From Trichomonas vaginalis G3 (lineage: Eukaryota > Parabasalia > Trichomonadida > Trichomonadidae): 64,000 nt of DNA. The notes beneath the pieces were generated by a model. The model did no database searches and had not been told where the DNA came from. It was given only the letters and a program-made list of their open reading frames with translations. Numbering within the stretch: the first letter of the stretch is position 1; each line of letters begins with the position of its first letter. The position numbers and the translations under genes are program-made. The DNA is taken from the NCBI RefSeq assembly GCF_026262505.1, contig NC_067203.1, positions 1,798,001 to 1,862,000 of the forward strand, read 5' to 3'. Shown here piece after piece: positions 37,440 to 45,825 of the stretch.

Positions 37440-38024
37440 ATGTACGCTGAGTTTGTTGGAAAAGACTGTTGGAAAACTTGTTTGTTAGATGAGAAATATG
37501 AAATTCACTGTTGTGAGTCATTTGAAGTCAGAAACAAAAAGACAAAAAGAGTTTTAAGCGAATGTGAGCGAAATGACGGATATACTAAGATGAGGATTGG
37601 TGGAAAACACTATTTAAAACATGTTGTCATTGCAACTCATTTTATACCGAACCCTAACAATTTACCTTTTGTAGACCATATAAACCATATAAGAAATGAC
37701 AATAGACTTGAAAATTTACGTTGGGTTACTCGTTCTGAAAACAATAAGAACAAAAGCAAATTTCGAGATATTGTATTCGAATTTGTCGACGAACTAGAAG
37801 ATGAAACAATTGAAATTACAGACTATGGTAAGCATACGTTTGAGTTTTACTACTATAGCGAAGAACAAGACTCTTTCTACTTTTATACCGGCGTAAACTA
37901 TAGAAAATTACAAGTATATTTTACTAAGGCAGGCTATGCTTATGTAAACGCTAGAGATACAGATGGAAAATACGTTCAAATACTTCTTAACAAATTCAAG
38001 AAGCTATATGGCATACCATTTTAA
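37440..38024 (+). CDS. HNH endonuclease
   Basis: 194 residues. Residues about 55-110 carry the HNH_3 pattern: HVVIATHFIPNPNNLPFVDH, then INHIRNDNRLENLRWVTRSE with the N-N-x-L-x-N-L-x-W-V-T signature. The N-terminal part resembles the NUMOD-like domain common in phage homing nucleases. DNA cleavage at specific sites is the family role; here it is probably a passenger that spreads within elements. A partial relative ends the protein at 44279-44980. Confidence 0.85.
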   Translation: MYAEFVGKDCWKTCLLDEKYEIHCCESFEVRNKKTKRVLSECERNDGYTKMRIGGKHYLKHVVIATHFIPNPNNLPFVDHINHIRNDNRLENLRWVTRSENNKNKSKFRDIVFEFVDELEDETIEITDYGKHTFEFYYYSEEQDSFYFYTGVNYRKLQVYFTKAGYAYVNARDTDGKYVQILLNKFKKLYGIPF

Positions 38025-38065
38025 AACATTTTTTAAAAAAAATATTTTTTTATCCGATAGAAAAG

Positions 38066-38485
38066 ATGACGAAATATATTTCAGTCAACAAGTACATGAC
38101 AGAAGTCAAAGAAGAACTAGACCCATTCATATATTTGAATGTTTACTTCTACCATTTTGAAAAGTCTACATTTGACAAAGTTTGGAACATCGAACCTGTT
38201 AAGTTTGCTATTGTGACTAAAAATGGTGCGAAATTTGAAGACTTAGACATAGAAGGTTTGTTAGCAGTCAAAGAAAATTTTGACAGAAGGTTCTCAAACC
38301 TTAAAGAAGGCAAAGCATACAAACTTGTTATACCTTATGAACCAAAGAAAGCAGACGACTATGAATATTATGAGTCTAAGATAGTTGAAGTTCAAGGTAA
38401 ATTAGGTAAAAAGATTTTAGAGTCTAAGCCAGTGTTTGCCCCTAAAGAGGAAGAGAACATTGACATTGACCCAGAAATGTTCTAA
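38066..38485 (+). CDS. Small Polinton 2 protein of unknown function
   Basis: 139 residues (MTKYISVNKYMTEVKEELDP and on), ending in an acidic tail (EEENIDIDPEMF). No family recognised. It converges with the next, minus-strand gene. Confidence 0.5.
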   Translation: MTKYISVNKYMTEVKEELDPFIYLNVYFYHFEKSTFDKVWNIEPVKFAIVTKNGAKFEDLDIEGLLAVKENFDRRFSNLKEGKAYKLVIPYEPKKADDYEYYESKIVEVQGKLGKKILESKPVFAPKEEENIDIDPEMF

Positions 38486-38501
38486 AAATAAAATTTTATT
38501 T

Positions 38502-38957
38502 TTACATGTCAAATTTCTTTTTCTCTGGAACTGGTTCAGGTTCTTTCTTCTCTTCTTCTACTTTCTTTTCTTTCTTCTCTCTCTTCTTCTTCTTTTCTGG
38601 TGGAGTTATGTCAAATTTGGCGCAACCATATTTATGTAAAAGTTCTTTGTCCTTTAATAGCTCTTCTATTCTGTTTCCTATTTCATCTTCAAGAACAGCG
38701 CATGTGTCTTCTTTGCATTCTAAGAACTTTTGTTGGACTTCATCTTTCCAATCGGTGTCATCTCTGTCAACAAGTCTGTCATTGACAAATTTTAAGACTG
38801 CTCTTTGTAATGTTTTATGGTTCTTGTCATATTCCCAGAAACAGAACTTTAGAACAAATTCACCTTTCTTGTTTACACTATGTAAGATTTTATGGTCGAC
38901 AGATGTTTTAGAGTCGAAAAGTTTGTCTCGAATATAGATAGCGAAATCGCTAGACAT
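38502..38957 (-). CDS. Lys/Glu-rich-tailed Polinton 2 protein
   Basis: 151 residues. The N-terminal domain (FAIYIRDKLFDSKTSVDHKI; FCFWEYDKNHKTLQRAVLKF) is followed by a helical part and a low-complexity tail of Lys/Glu/Pro. Divergent from the gene at 38994. Function unknown. Confidence 0.55.
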   Translation of the reverse strand: MSSDFAIYIRDKLFDSKTSVDHKILHSVNKKGEFVLKFCFWEYDKNHKTLQRAVLKFVNDRLVDRDDTDWKDEVQQKFLECKEDTCAVLEDEIGNRIEELLKDKELLHKYGCAKFDITPPEKKKKREKKEKKVEEEKKEPEPVPEKKKFDM

Positions 38958-38993
38958 TTTCTAAAAGATAAAATTTTTAATTTTTCTAAAAAT

Positions 38994-39122
38994 ATGTTAG
39001 AAAAAAAGTTTGCTGACATTGACAAGAAATTTGAGAATGTTTTAAACAAGAACAAGAGGAAGTTGGAAAATGCTCAGATAAAACCCATACATGACAAGTT
39101 CTATTTGCTCAGAATGGTATAA
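38994..39122 (+). CDS. Short helical segment before the ATPase (fossil part)
   Basis: Forty-two residues from an ATG after a T-rich leader (MLEKKFADIDKKFENVLNKN and on). It leads straight into the ATPase region. Confidence 0.4.
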   Translation: MLEKKFADIDKKFENVLNKNKRKLENAQIKPIHDKFYLLRMV

Positions 39123-39172
39123 CAGGTCTAATTGCACCGCCTGGGTCGGGTAAGACTTTCACTTATCTTAAA

Positions 39173-39865
39173 ATGGCTGCACAACAACAAGAACTAGATG
39201 AGAAGAACCCATTCTATGAGTTAGTAGTCATTTGTAGTACTTCTGGTCAATTTGACCAAACCGTCAATTCGTTCAAAGATATTATAAAAAAGTCTAAGTT
39301 AGTATGTATAAAAGACTCTGAGTTGTTAGATTGGATAAAGAAGTACCAAAGAAGAGTTTTGAAGTACAATGCTATAAATGAGTATATAAATTCGAAGTTT
39401 AAAGACCCAAATGAGGAAATGCAGAGAATATTAGAGAAGAAACACTTCAGAAACAAACAGAAAGAGATAGAATACATTTCGAAGAAATTGCAATCTTACG
39501 ATTGGAAGACTTACCCTCACAGATGTCTTCTTATCTTAGATGACTTTGCTTCTCATCCTTTGTTAAAGAACAGAGAACAAGACATGTGTCGAATTCTCAA
39601 GAAGCTCAGACACTTTAACATTTCAGTTGTCATTTGTGTACAGACAGCCAAGAGTTTAAGTAAGGATGTTAAAAGAATACTTACTGACATTATACTTTTC
39701 CCCGGATTGTCCGAAGACGATTTCATGGAACTTATGAAAGAGTCCATGGCAGGTAAGTTTGACAGACATGAACTATGGGAGAAGTACAAAGTCATACAAG
39801 ACCCTCATACTTCTTTCAGAATTCACATCTACGCGAACAAAGTTCAAATTGTAAAAAGTCAATAA
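39173..39865 (+). CDS. A32-like packaging ATPase, Polinton 2 (fossil)
   Basis: 230 residues plus a P-loop (LIAPPGSGKTFTYLK) encoded at about 39130-39172. Walker B is CLLILDDFASH near residue 121, followed by SVVICVQTAKSLSKD, the usual Gln-containing sensor strand. Same family as 7271-8098. Drives DNA packaging in relatives. Confidence 0.75.
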   Translation: MAAQQQELDEKNPFYELVVICSTSGQFDQTVNSFKDIIKKSKLVCIKDSELLDWIKKYQRRVLKYNAINEYINSKFKDPNEEMQRILEKKHFRNKQKEIEYISKKLQSYDWKTYPHRCLLILDDFASHPLLKNREQDMCRILKKLRHFNISVVICVQTAKSLSKDVKRILTDIILFPGLSEDDFMELMKESMAGKFDRHELWEKYKVIQDPHTSFRIHIYANKVQIVKSQ

Positions 39866-40002
39866 AAATAAATGGTTCATTTACTCTGCTTGTTTGAAGT
39901 TGTCAAAATACTCTGTTATTTTTCACTGTTTTCATAGAGTTTTGGCTACCCCTGTAAAAGTCGGTCTAGAGAAATTTCATGAAATTTGGTCATTTTTTTC
40001 AG

Positions 40003-40191
40003 CAAAAATATATTTTAGGGTAGAAGGTTAGATATAACCTCTTTTCTAACCTCTTTTCTACCCCATATGTCCTTACTGAAAAAGTACGTGTTCCATATGT
40101 CATTTTACTCAGAATTTTACTCAGAATTCAATAAAAATATATTTTAGGGTAGAAGGTAGATATAACCCTTTTCTAACCTCTTTTCTACCCC
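40003..40191. repeat. Two internal copies of the TIR palindromic unit
   Basis: Units at about 40003-40063 and 40133-40191 repeat the TIR palindrome (AGGGTAGAAGGTTAGATATA and its inverted half CTAACCTCTTTTCTACC). They lie in a 400-bp space between the ATPase and a leftward gene. Confidence 0.85.
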
Positions 40192-40272
40192 AGTTATTTT
40201 ATAAGCGTTTTACATGGTAAACATTGTGAATTCGTGAAATTCTAAACAATTTCGTAGCTTCTATTTCTTCTG

Positions 40273-40485
40273 TCAGTACATCGAATGTTTTAACAATGCC
40301 GAAGGTTTCTTTATATTTCTTCTTGACATCTGAAGAAGGAAATCGTCAGCTGTTGGATAGTTTTTGTTCAGAAATGTCAACATGTCCATTTTATCTTCTG
40401 CTGGTTTCTCTACTTCTTTCTTTAAGTCAGCATAGTCGTTTCGCATACGTTCTATCTCTTTGACGGAGTAGTTATATTTCCTCAT
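40273..40485 (-). CDS. Helical segment of a broken Polinton 2 gene (fossil part)
   Basis: Seventy residues (MRKYNYSVKEIERMRNDYAD and on). Coding-like minus-strand sequence fills 40273-41106, including a CSKC pair before this stretch and FLGFHCNHKVMDKDCDMVYK near 40740. The gene region is broken; family unknown. Confidence 0.4.
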   Translation of the reverse strand: MRKYNYSVKEIERMRNDYADLKKEVEKPAEDKMDMLTFLNKNYPTADDFLLQMSRRNIKKPSALLKHSMY

Positions 40486-40839
40486 TGCTGCTTTACATTT
40501 TGAACATTGGGGTTCATTTTTGCGTTATATTCTGAAACCTTACCTGCTAGTATGACTAAGGCGTCAATTGCTCTCTTTAACTCAAAAGTTGCGGGTTTTA
40601 TTGTTCGTTCCATACTTACCCTTCTATCTTTATCTCTTATTGCCATACACATTTTGCAACTAACGAAACAAAGTTGTCGTAGGTCTTAAACTCCCCAGAT
40701 TTGTATATGTCAGAGATGTTCTTATATACCATATCGCAATCTTTGTCCATGACTTTGTGGTTGCAATGAAATCCAAGAAACTCATAGTTAACCTTTCGTA
40801 TGAACTTCTTTATTTCTACTGAGTCAGTTGCTTTGACTT

Positions 40840-41106
40840 CTATTTCATCGAATTCAGGAATAGTAGCTTTTGTTGTTGGATTTCAGGCAATTTGGGTAAA
40901 TGGTCAATAATATCCTGCATTTCATAAAGATACTGTTCATTTGTTTCATCTTTCGCACTACAGTCTAAATTACTTGTTAAAAGTTCTTGCTTTATCTTCT
41001 GGATTTTTGTTTCGAAAGTATATGAAGAAGGAATGAAGCTTTTCATCTCTACTAACATTGAAGTTGGGTTCATGACTAACGAGTTTGGTGCTGTTGTTGC
41101 TAACAT
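40840..41106 (-). CDS. Front segment of the same broken gene region (fossil part)
   Basis: Eighty-eight residues from the ATG at 41106 (MLATTAPNSLVMNPTSMLVE), mostly helical. The leader is T-rich (TTTTTTTATTTTTATTG). Function unknown. Confidence 0.4.
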   Translation of the reverse strand: MLATTAPNSLVMNPTSMLVEMKSFIPSSYTFETKIQKIKQELLTSNLDCSAKDETNEQYLYEMQDIIDHLPKLPEIQQQKLLFLNSMK

Positions 41107-41187
41107 GTTCTTACAATAAAAATAAAAAAATATTTTTTTTAAAAAAACCAACTTTATTTTTTATTTCGGGAAAACTCATGACAAATT

Positions 41188-41410
41188 CAAGAGGGTAGAA
41201 AAGAGGTTAGAAAAGAGGTTATATCTAACCTTCTACCCTAAAATATATTTTTGCCGAATTCATGAGTTTTGGTTGAAAGAATACGGTGGAGCCAAAAGTG
41301 GCTCGACCTCAAAACAAGCATTTTCTGTATAAAATTCATGAAAATTCATGAGGTAGAAAAGAGGTTAGAAAAGAGGTTATATCTAACCTTCTACCCTAAA
41401 ATATATTTTT
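41188..41410. repeat. Two more internal copies of the TIR palindromic unit, inverted
   Basis: Units at about 41188-41252 and 41349-41410, in the opposite direction to those at 40003-40191. The four copies thus bracket the leftward gene region at 40273-41106 as an inverted pair of pairs. Confidence 0.85.
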
Positions 41411-41470
41411 GCGAATTCAGCAACAAAATTCAAATTGTAAACGGTTTAATAGAAAAAGTGTTATTTTTTC

Positions 41471-41665
41471 ATGTCCGAAGACTCGAAGGTGCAACACTTC
41501 CAAAATACCGACGAACTCAGAAGAGCAGCATGGCAGTATGTTCTTGACAACTTCTTTGAGTTCTCCAGGTACACCTTGGAAAATGCTGAAGAACTCCGAC
41601 ACAGAGAATTTGGAGAAATTGCACTCCAATACTACCTTGACAAACAAAGGGTAAACAAAGGGTAA
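41471..41665 (+). CDS. Small acidic helical protein
   Basis: Sixty-four residues (MSEDSKVQHFQNTDELRRAA), aromatic and acidic. The start follows TTATTTTTTC. No family. Confidence 0.5.
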   Translation: MSEDSKVQHFQNTDELRRAAWQYVLDNFFEFSRYTLENAEELRHREFGEIALQYYLDKQRVNKG

Positions 41666-41705
41666 AATAAGACTAAAAACTTAACGTTTAAAAAGTGACA
41701 TTTTT

Positions 41706-41906
41706 ATGAGCTCCGAGTCACCGAGAAAACTTGGTCAGATGTTAGCAGCTTACTTCCCTGAGGAGGATGGAAGCGTTACATACGTAAGGTTCAAAAACAA
41801 CGAACCTGGAATTGCGTACCAAATTCGCAATTACATGACCATGGAAGAGTACGAAAGGTTTCTACAAGAGAAACCAGCTCTAAACAACTCAGAAAAGAAA
41901 GAGTAA
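41706..41906 (+). CDS. Small Polinton 2 protein
   Basis: Sixty-six residues (MSSESPRKLGQMLAAYFPEE and on), ending Lys/Glu-rich. The start follows a T-rich ACATTTTTATG. Function unknown. Confidence 0.5.
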   Translation: MSSESPRKLGQMLAAYFPEEDGSVTYVRFKNNEPGIAYQIRNYMTMEEYERFLQEKPALNNSEKKE

Positions 41907-41934
41907 AAAGTTTAACTCGTAATTGTTTATTTTT

Positions 41935-42324
41935 TTACTTGTATGGGCAAGCTGCAAGAATGAAGTCGACTATCTCAGTCTTTGTCTTGACCAGTTGGAC
42001 TGCTCTTGCGAGTACGTCTGTTTTGCGGTCTCCAGCTGGTGTCTGACCTTCGTAATTGCGCATGTTCTTGAGAGCTCCAACTGTAAATGGCTGTAAGATG
42101 AAGAGTCTCTCAGACTGCTTGAGGTAGTCTTCACGGTCACGAACCGAATCTGTGGTACGAGTCGAATTGGTCGACCTTAGGGAAGAGACTGAAAGCCTGT
42201 CATCTTCCATAGGGGCTGGGCATACTCTTTGCGTAAACGGTTCAGACCTTCTTCGAACTCTTGGTCTCTCTTCGATTGGGATTGAGATTGGAATTGGGGT
42301 GGAGGGTTTGACATGAACATCCAA
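41935..42324 (-). CDS. C-terminal segment of a Pro/Gln-rich protein region (fossil part)
   Basis: The believable part is the second half (VRDREDYLKQSERLFILQPF; VLARAVQLVKTKTEIVDFIL), a helical domain. It overlaps the next stretch in a different frame; both belong to one gene region. Confidence 0.4.
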   Translation of the reverse strand: MDVHVKPSTPIPISIPIEERPRVRRRSEPFTQRVCPAPMEDDRLSVSSLRSTNSTRTTDSVRDREDYLKQSERLFILQPFTVGALKNMRNYEGQTPAGDRKTDVLARAVQLVKTKTEIVDFILAACPYK

Positions 42325-42554
42325 GGGTTAGGGAAGTAAGGCATGGGTTGAGGAGGGTAGTTTGGAAAGCCTTGTGGTGGGTAGTAACCTTGAGGTGGGT
42401 AGTAACCTTGAGGTGGAAATTGGTAGTAATTCGGAGGTCCTTGTTGGAACTGAGGTTGCTGTGGGTAGCCTTGTGGAGGTGGAACCTGTTGTGGTGCTGG
42501 AGCATGCTGTTCTTCTGGCTGTGGAACGGGTTCAGTAGGTGGGACGTCGGACAT
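42177..42554 (-). CDS. Pro/Gln/Tyr-rich protein with GYYPPQ repeats (fossil part)
   Basis: 125 residues. Low-complexity tail-like sequence (PPQGYPQQPQFQQGPPNYYQ, GYYPPQ repeats, MPYFPNPWMF) reminiscent of rhodopsin-type CYYPPQ tails. A helical end follows. Divergent from 42964 across the 21-bp minisatellite. Confidence 0.5.
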   Translation of the reverse strand: MSDVPPTEPVPQPEEQHAPAPQQVPPPQGYPQQPQFQQGPPNYYQFPPQGYYPPQGYYPPQGFPNYPPQPMPYFPNPWMFMSNPPPQFQSQSQSKRDQEFEEGLNRLRKEYAQPLWKMTGFQSLP

Positions 42555-42585
42555 TCGTTTGTGTCTTAACCGTCTTTGTTCTGAA

Positions 42586-42955
42586 ACAATATAATATTGT
42601 CTTGAAAAAGTACAACATTGTCTTGAATAAGTACAACATTGTCTTGAAAAAGTACAATTGTCTTGAAAAAGTACAACATTGTCTTGAAAAAGTACAACAT
42701 TGTCTTGAAAAAGTACAACATTGTCTTGAAAAAGTACAACATTGTCTTGAAAAAGTACAACATTGTTCTGAAAAAGTTCAAGACTTGTTCTGAAAAAGTA
42801 CAGCTGTACTCAAATTTGAGAGACATTGTACTGAAATACAACATTGTTCTGAAAAAGTACAACATTGTCTTGAAAAAGTACAACATTGTCTTGAAAAAGT
42901 ACAACATTGTCTTGAAAAAGTACAACATTGTCTTGAAAAAGTACAATATTGTACT
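42586..42955. repeat. 21-bp minisatellite between divergent genes
   Basis: About 14 copies of a 21-bp unit (TTGTCTTGAAAAAGTACAAC and one more base) with a degenerate middle block where GTTCTGAAAAAG and a short palindrome (GTACAGCTGTAC) appear. The unit length is a multiple of three, so frames on both strands stay open, but these are repeat artefacts. It occupies the whole space between start codons at 42554 and 42964. Confidence 0.95.
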
Positions 42956-42963
42956 GACTCAGT

Positions 42964-43326
42964 ATGGAGCTTGACCCCTTAGACGAAGCAATTTATCTAA
43001 TTGAGGTAAATGAAACCGTGAAGGAATATCTCAGCAAGTGCAAACCAAGCAAGTCCATTGGCTTCTGGTTGTCCAAGAATAGTGTCTTAAAGTTGGAAAT
43101 TGAAACAGGTGTTGCAATTCAAGTTCCAGAAGGCACTGCATTCGATGATATTAAGGATGTGAAGAAAGAAGCCCTCTTGAAGTTCTTCATGAAACGTCCT
43201 TGGATACTACTTCCATATCGTGAGAGCCCAATTCCACGAATTACACAAATTCTCAGAGCACTACTTCACTACTCTGGACAGCCGTTCTTCATAACCTCAG
43301 AAGGCGACATCCAACCAATTCAGTAA
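42964..43326 (+). CDS. Polinton 2 protein of unknown function
   Basis: 120 residues (MELDPLDEAIYLIEVNETVK and on). Regular codon use and a globular composition support a real gene. No motif recognised. Confidence 0.6.
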   Translation: MELDPLDEAIYLIEVNETVKEYLSKCKPSKSIGFWLSKNSVLKLEIETGVAIQVPEGTAFDDIKDVKKEALLKFFMKRPWILLPYRESPIPRITQILRALLHYSGQPFFITSEGDIQPIQ

Positions 43327-43353
43327 ACATCTCATTTTAACTTCACTTTTTTT

Positions 43354-43638
43354 ATGTTTTTACTCACACTCGTACTCAACAGGTTTGTGTACAACTATTT
43401 CAACTGTGAACCTTGTATTGACCGGTCTTCCTGCAAATGCAAGTTCGGTCAATACACAATTTATGGTGGCAAGAAAGACAGTGGGGAATGTTATTCTGAC
43501 ATCTGTTGTTGCGCTCGAGAGAGAATTGAAATTCCAGACCCAACTCCAACACCAACACTCAAGTTGCCGAAGACTCATGTGAAGAAGAAGCCTTCTGGTA
43601 AGTTTCTTATAGCCATCTATATGGCACGCTTTGAGTAA
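43354..43638 (+). CDS. Small cysteine-rich protein
   Basis: 94 residues. A hydrophobic start (MFLLTLVLNRFVYNYF) is followed by ten cysteines in 40 residues (CEPC...CKC...C...CCC) and a Pro/Lys-rich tail. A secreted, membrane or zinc-binding protein is possible. Two other frames are also open over this stretch, so the choice of frame is not certain; the T-run leader before this ATG favours it. Confidence 0.45.
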   Translation: MFLLTLVLNRFVYNYFNCEPCIDRSSCKCKFGQYTIYGGKKDSGECYSDICCCARERIEIPDPTPTPTLKLPKTHVKKKPSGKFLIAIYMARFE

Positions 43639-43661
43639 AAACATTTTTTTTTCTTTTTTGA

Positions 43662-44246
43662 ATGAAGCAAGTTAAATTCGTCCCACACCAATCTCAATGG
43701 ACCGATGAAGAGTTTCAAGCTATGGTTGAAGGTGTTGAGAACGACATAGACGGCGAACTTGAAGGAGCTCAAACCACAATTGCAACCAAAATTGCACAAG
43801 TCAAGGAACAGATAGCTCCACTTAAAGCTACCAAAGCTACTCTTGACCTCATGGATAGTTACCGTTTAGAAGTAAAGAGTGGAATAAGACAATTAAAATT
43901 AAAACTTCTAAACTACGAAGCTATACTCCAAAAGTTAGCAGAAATGAGAAGACTTTACCAGAGCTACTTACATGTAAGGGACTTACCTTCAAGCAGTCCG
44001 ACCAAAGATGAATTTTCTGACATTGTCCCAATTTTGTCCGAAAGTCAGCTCAGATGTTTTGAACTGCTCCCAACATATCCAGAATATGAACGTTTGCCTG
44101 AACTCTTCCGCAATCTCAAAAAACGTTTTTTGGTTCTCATGTTCGAAACTTTTATCGGAAGAGACAACAAACGTTCAGAAGAAGAACAAGATATTATTTT
44201 AAACTTGTTGTATGACATAACCGTCATAACAAGCTTTTTGAAGTAA
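43662..44246 (+). CDS. Helical Polinton 2 protein
   Basis: 194 residues with a predicted coiled coil at about 25-100 (ATKIAQVKEQIAPLKATKAT; LKLKLLNYEAILQKLAEMRR). Preceded by a T-rich leader. Function unknown. Confidence 0.6.
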   Translation: MKQVKFVPHQSQWTDEEFQAMVEGVENDIDGELEGAQTTIATKIAQVKEQIAPLKATKATLDLMDSYRLEVKSGIRQLKLKLLNYEAILQKLAEMRRLYQSYLHVRDLPSSSPTKDEFSDIVPILSESQLRCFELLPTYPEYERLPELFRNLKKRFLVLMFETFIGRDNKRSEEEQDIILNLLYDITVITSFLK

Positions 44247-44278
44247 AACCGTCATTCTCAAACCACTTCATTTTTTCG

Positions 44279-44980
44279 ATGTCCGAACAAGCACCGAAGC
44301 CGAACACAATGGCAGATGTCCTTTCAATGTTGCCAGACAAGCGCCCAGTTCAAATTCAAATTTTGAATTTGAAAGCTCATCTGACAAACACCGTTAAGAC
44401 TCTCCAAAGTAGTCTTATGGAAGAGATGACCAAGCTCAAAGCCGATGTCCTCATGAACCAAGCTTCCAATGAGAAATGCCTGAATGATTTGACGGAAACC
44501 TTGCGCATTTACGAGAGAGAAAACCGAGACCTTGCCAGACTCATCTACCGTTTCTTCGAAGAGATAGACGCCATCTGGAAGGTACTCGGAAAGGACAGAA
44601 CATGCAACACCGTACTTCGTGAACACAGAATTGAAGAAGGAATTGTCGAGGAAGAAGAGAAACACGAAGAGGAAGAAGAAGAGGAAGAGGAAGAAGAGAA
44701 ACACGAAGAAGAGGAAGTTTGGGCAACCCTTGTTGCGGATGACTTACGAAATTTCCCAACCCTACCCATACCAAATCCGCAACAAGGAGACGGCAAGGTT
44801 CTTACCCCAGTCCTCAACAACTTGGGACACTTGAACCTTACCCTTCGGAATTACGGTTCAATCTCCATGGGCAAGCTTGTCGCAATTCAATGGGTTCCAA
44901 ATCCAAACAAGAGGACGAAGGTCAGACACATTGACGGTGACAAGCTCAACAACCGTAAGGAGAACCTCGAGTGGTTCTAA
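44279..44980 (+). CDS. Coiled-coil protein with HNH-type C-terminal half-domain
   Basis: 233 residues. Residues 1-100 are helical; residues about 120-145 are almost pure Glu/Lys/His. The last 35 residues (LVAIQWVPNPNKRTKVRHID, then GDKLNNRKENLEWF) match the core of HNH_3 nucleases (compare 37440-38024). The N-terminal nuclease half is not seen, so this is a fusion or capture of an HNH module, perhaps now only DNA-binding. Confidence 0.65.
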   Translation: MSEQAPKPNTMADVLSMLPDKRPVQIQILNLKAHLTNTVKTLQSSLMEEMTKLKADVLMNQASNEKCLNDLTETLRIYERENRDLARLIYRFFEEIDAIWKVLGKDRTCNTVLREHRIEEGIVEEEEKHEEEEEEEEEEEKHEEEEVWATLVADDLRNFPTLPIPNPQQGDGKVLTPVLNNLGHLNLTLRNYGSISMGKLVAIQWVPNPNKRTKVRHIDGDKLNNRKENLEWF

Positions 44981-45002
44981 GAGTAAAAAAATTTTATTTT
45001 AG

Positions 45003-45013
45003 GGGGAAACCCC
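45003..45013. repeat. Small hairpin after a gene
   Basis: GGGG-AAA-CCCC, 22 bp after the stop of the previous gene. A terminator or a relative of the 3-nt-loop hairpins of Polinton 1. Confidence 0.4.
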
Positions 45014-45066
45014 GAGTAAATTTAGTTTTAGTTCGTAAGCGGTTAAATTAAAGGTAATTTGGACAA

Positions 45067-45299
45067 TTAGTTCCGACCTCTGAATTGGACTCTTTCGTCA
45101 TCCCAGTTGCGTAGGAGGTCGTCCCAGAGGAGTTGGTAGAATTGCCAATCCAAGGACGATTTGTCCTCCCAGGCATTGAGGATGTACTGCTCGTAGAGTT
45201 CATGACCTCTGCCTTGCACCAGACACCCTCTCCCTTGGAACGTAAGGCTTCTTCGAAGTGCTCGAATGCGATTGGCTGCGGGACCATCTGAAATGACAC
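45067..45299 (-). pseudogene. Broken small Polinton 2 gene
   Basis: Coding-like minus-strand sequence (PIAFEHFEEALRSKGEGVW near the start; WQFYQLLWDDLLRNWDDERV near the end). Broken; family unknown. Confidence 0.4.
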
Positions 45300-45317
45300 T
45301 TTTTGTCCGTTTGGTCA

Positions 45318-45425
45318 ATGTTCGTGTCTCGTGCCATAGTCGACGAAAATACAGACAAACAGGTTATATATGAGTTTGAGACCAAGAATGGTGTAACTCG
45401 ACCTGTCCGATTCAAATTCGAATAA
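45318..45425 (+). CDS. Tiny Polinton 2 protein
   Basis: Thirty-five residues (MFVSRAIVDENTDKQVIYEF and on), divergent from the broken gene before it, 18 bp apart. Codon use resembles its neighbours; function unknown. Confidence 0.4.
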   Translation: MFVSRAIVDENTDKQVIYEFETKNGVTRPVRFKFE

Positions 45426-45432
45426 AAATTTT

Positions 45433-45633
45433 TTATTTCATGCAATGTTTTATTTCTGTGCCGTCTTCAAGTATGCCCCAGTACTTACGCTTGGAGAGGA
45501 CATGAACTTCGGTGAAAATTTTGTCCAATTTGAATTGACCCATCTTTTCACCGACCATTCCCATTTCAATGAGTTTGTTATAGCCTTCTTCGTTCGTCAT
45601 GAGTGCGTCAATGTTCTCATAGTAAACCTTCAC
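45433..45633 (-). CDS. DNA polymerase B C-terminal region, piece (fossil part)
   Basis: Sixty-seven residues containing VYYENIDALMTNEEGYNKLI, which fits polymerase motif C (aromatic, then x-I-D-A/S, then T-x-E), and a closing FTEVHVLSKRKYWGIL, the K-x-Y block of the thumb side. Coding-like sequence joins it to 45826. Part of the polymerase region of Polinton 2. Confidence 0.6.
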   Translation of the reverse strand: MKVYYENIDALMTNEEGYNKLIEMGMVGEKMGQFKLDKIFTEVHVLSKRKYWGILEDGTEIKHCMK

Positions 45634-45825
45634 TTTGGATTTGACTTCGGAGAAGAATTTGTTGTAGTTGTCAAGGACTGCCTTTGCGAACTGAGGGTAA
45701 GACCAATGTTCGACAATAGGTTTTACTGTGGTTACTAAGCCACTTGACCTTGAGTAAATTCGTATTTCAAAACAAAAGGGGAGAACCTTTCAACAAAGTT
45801 GTCGACCTTCTCATATGTTTACTCT

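Noticed and set aside
42566-42974. Long frames of repeated YFFKTML or KYNIVLK units on both strands
   Set aside because: Artefact of a 21-bp tandem repeat whose length is a multiple of three.
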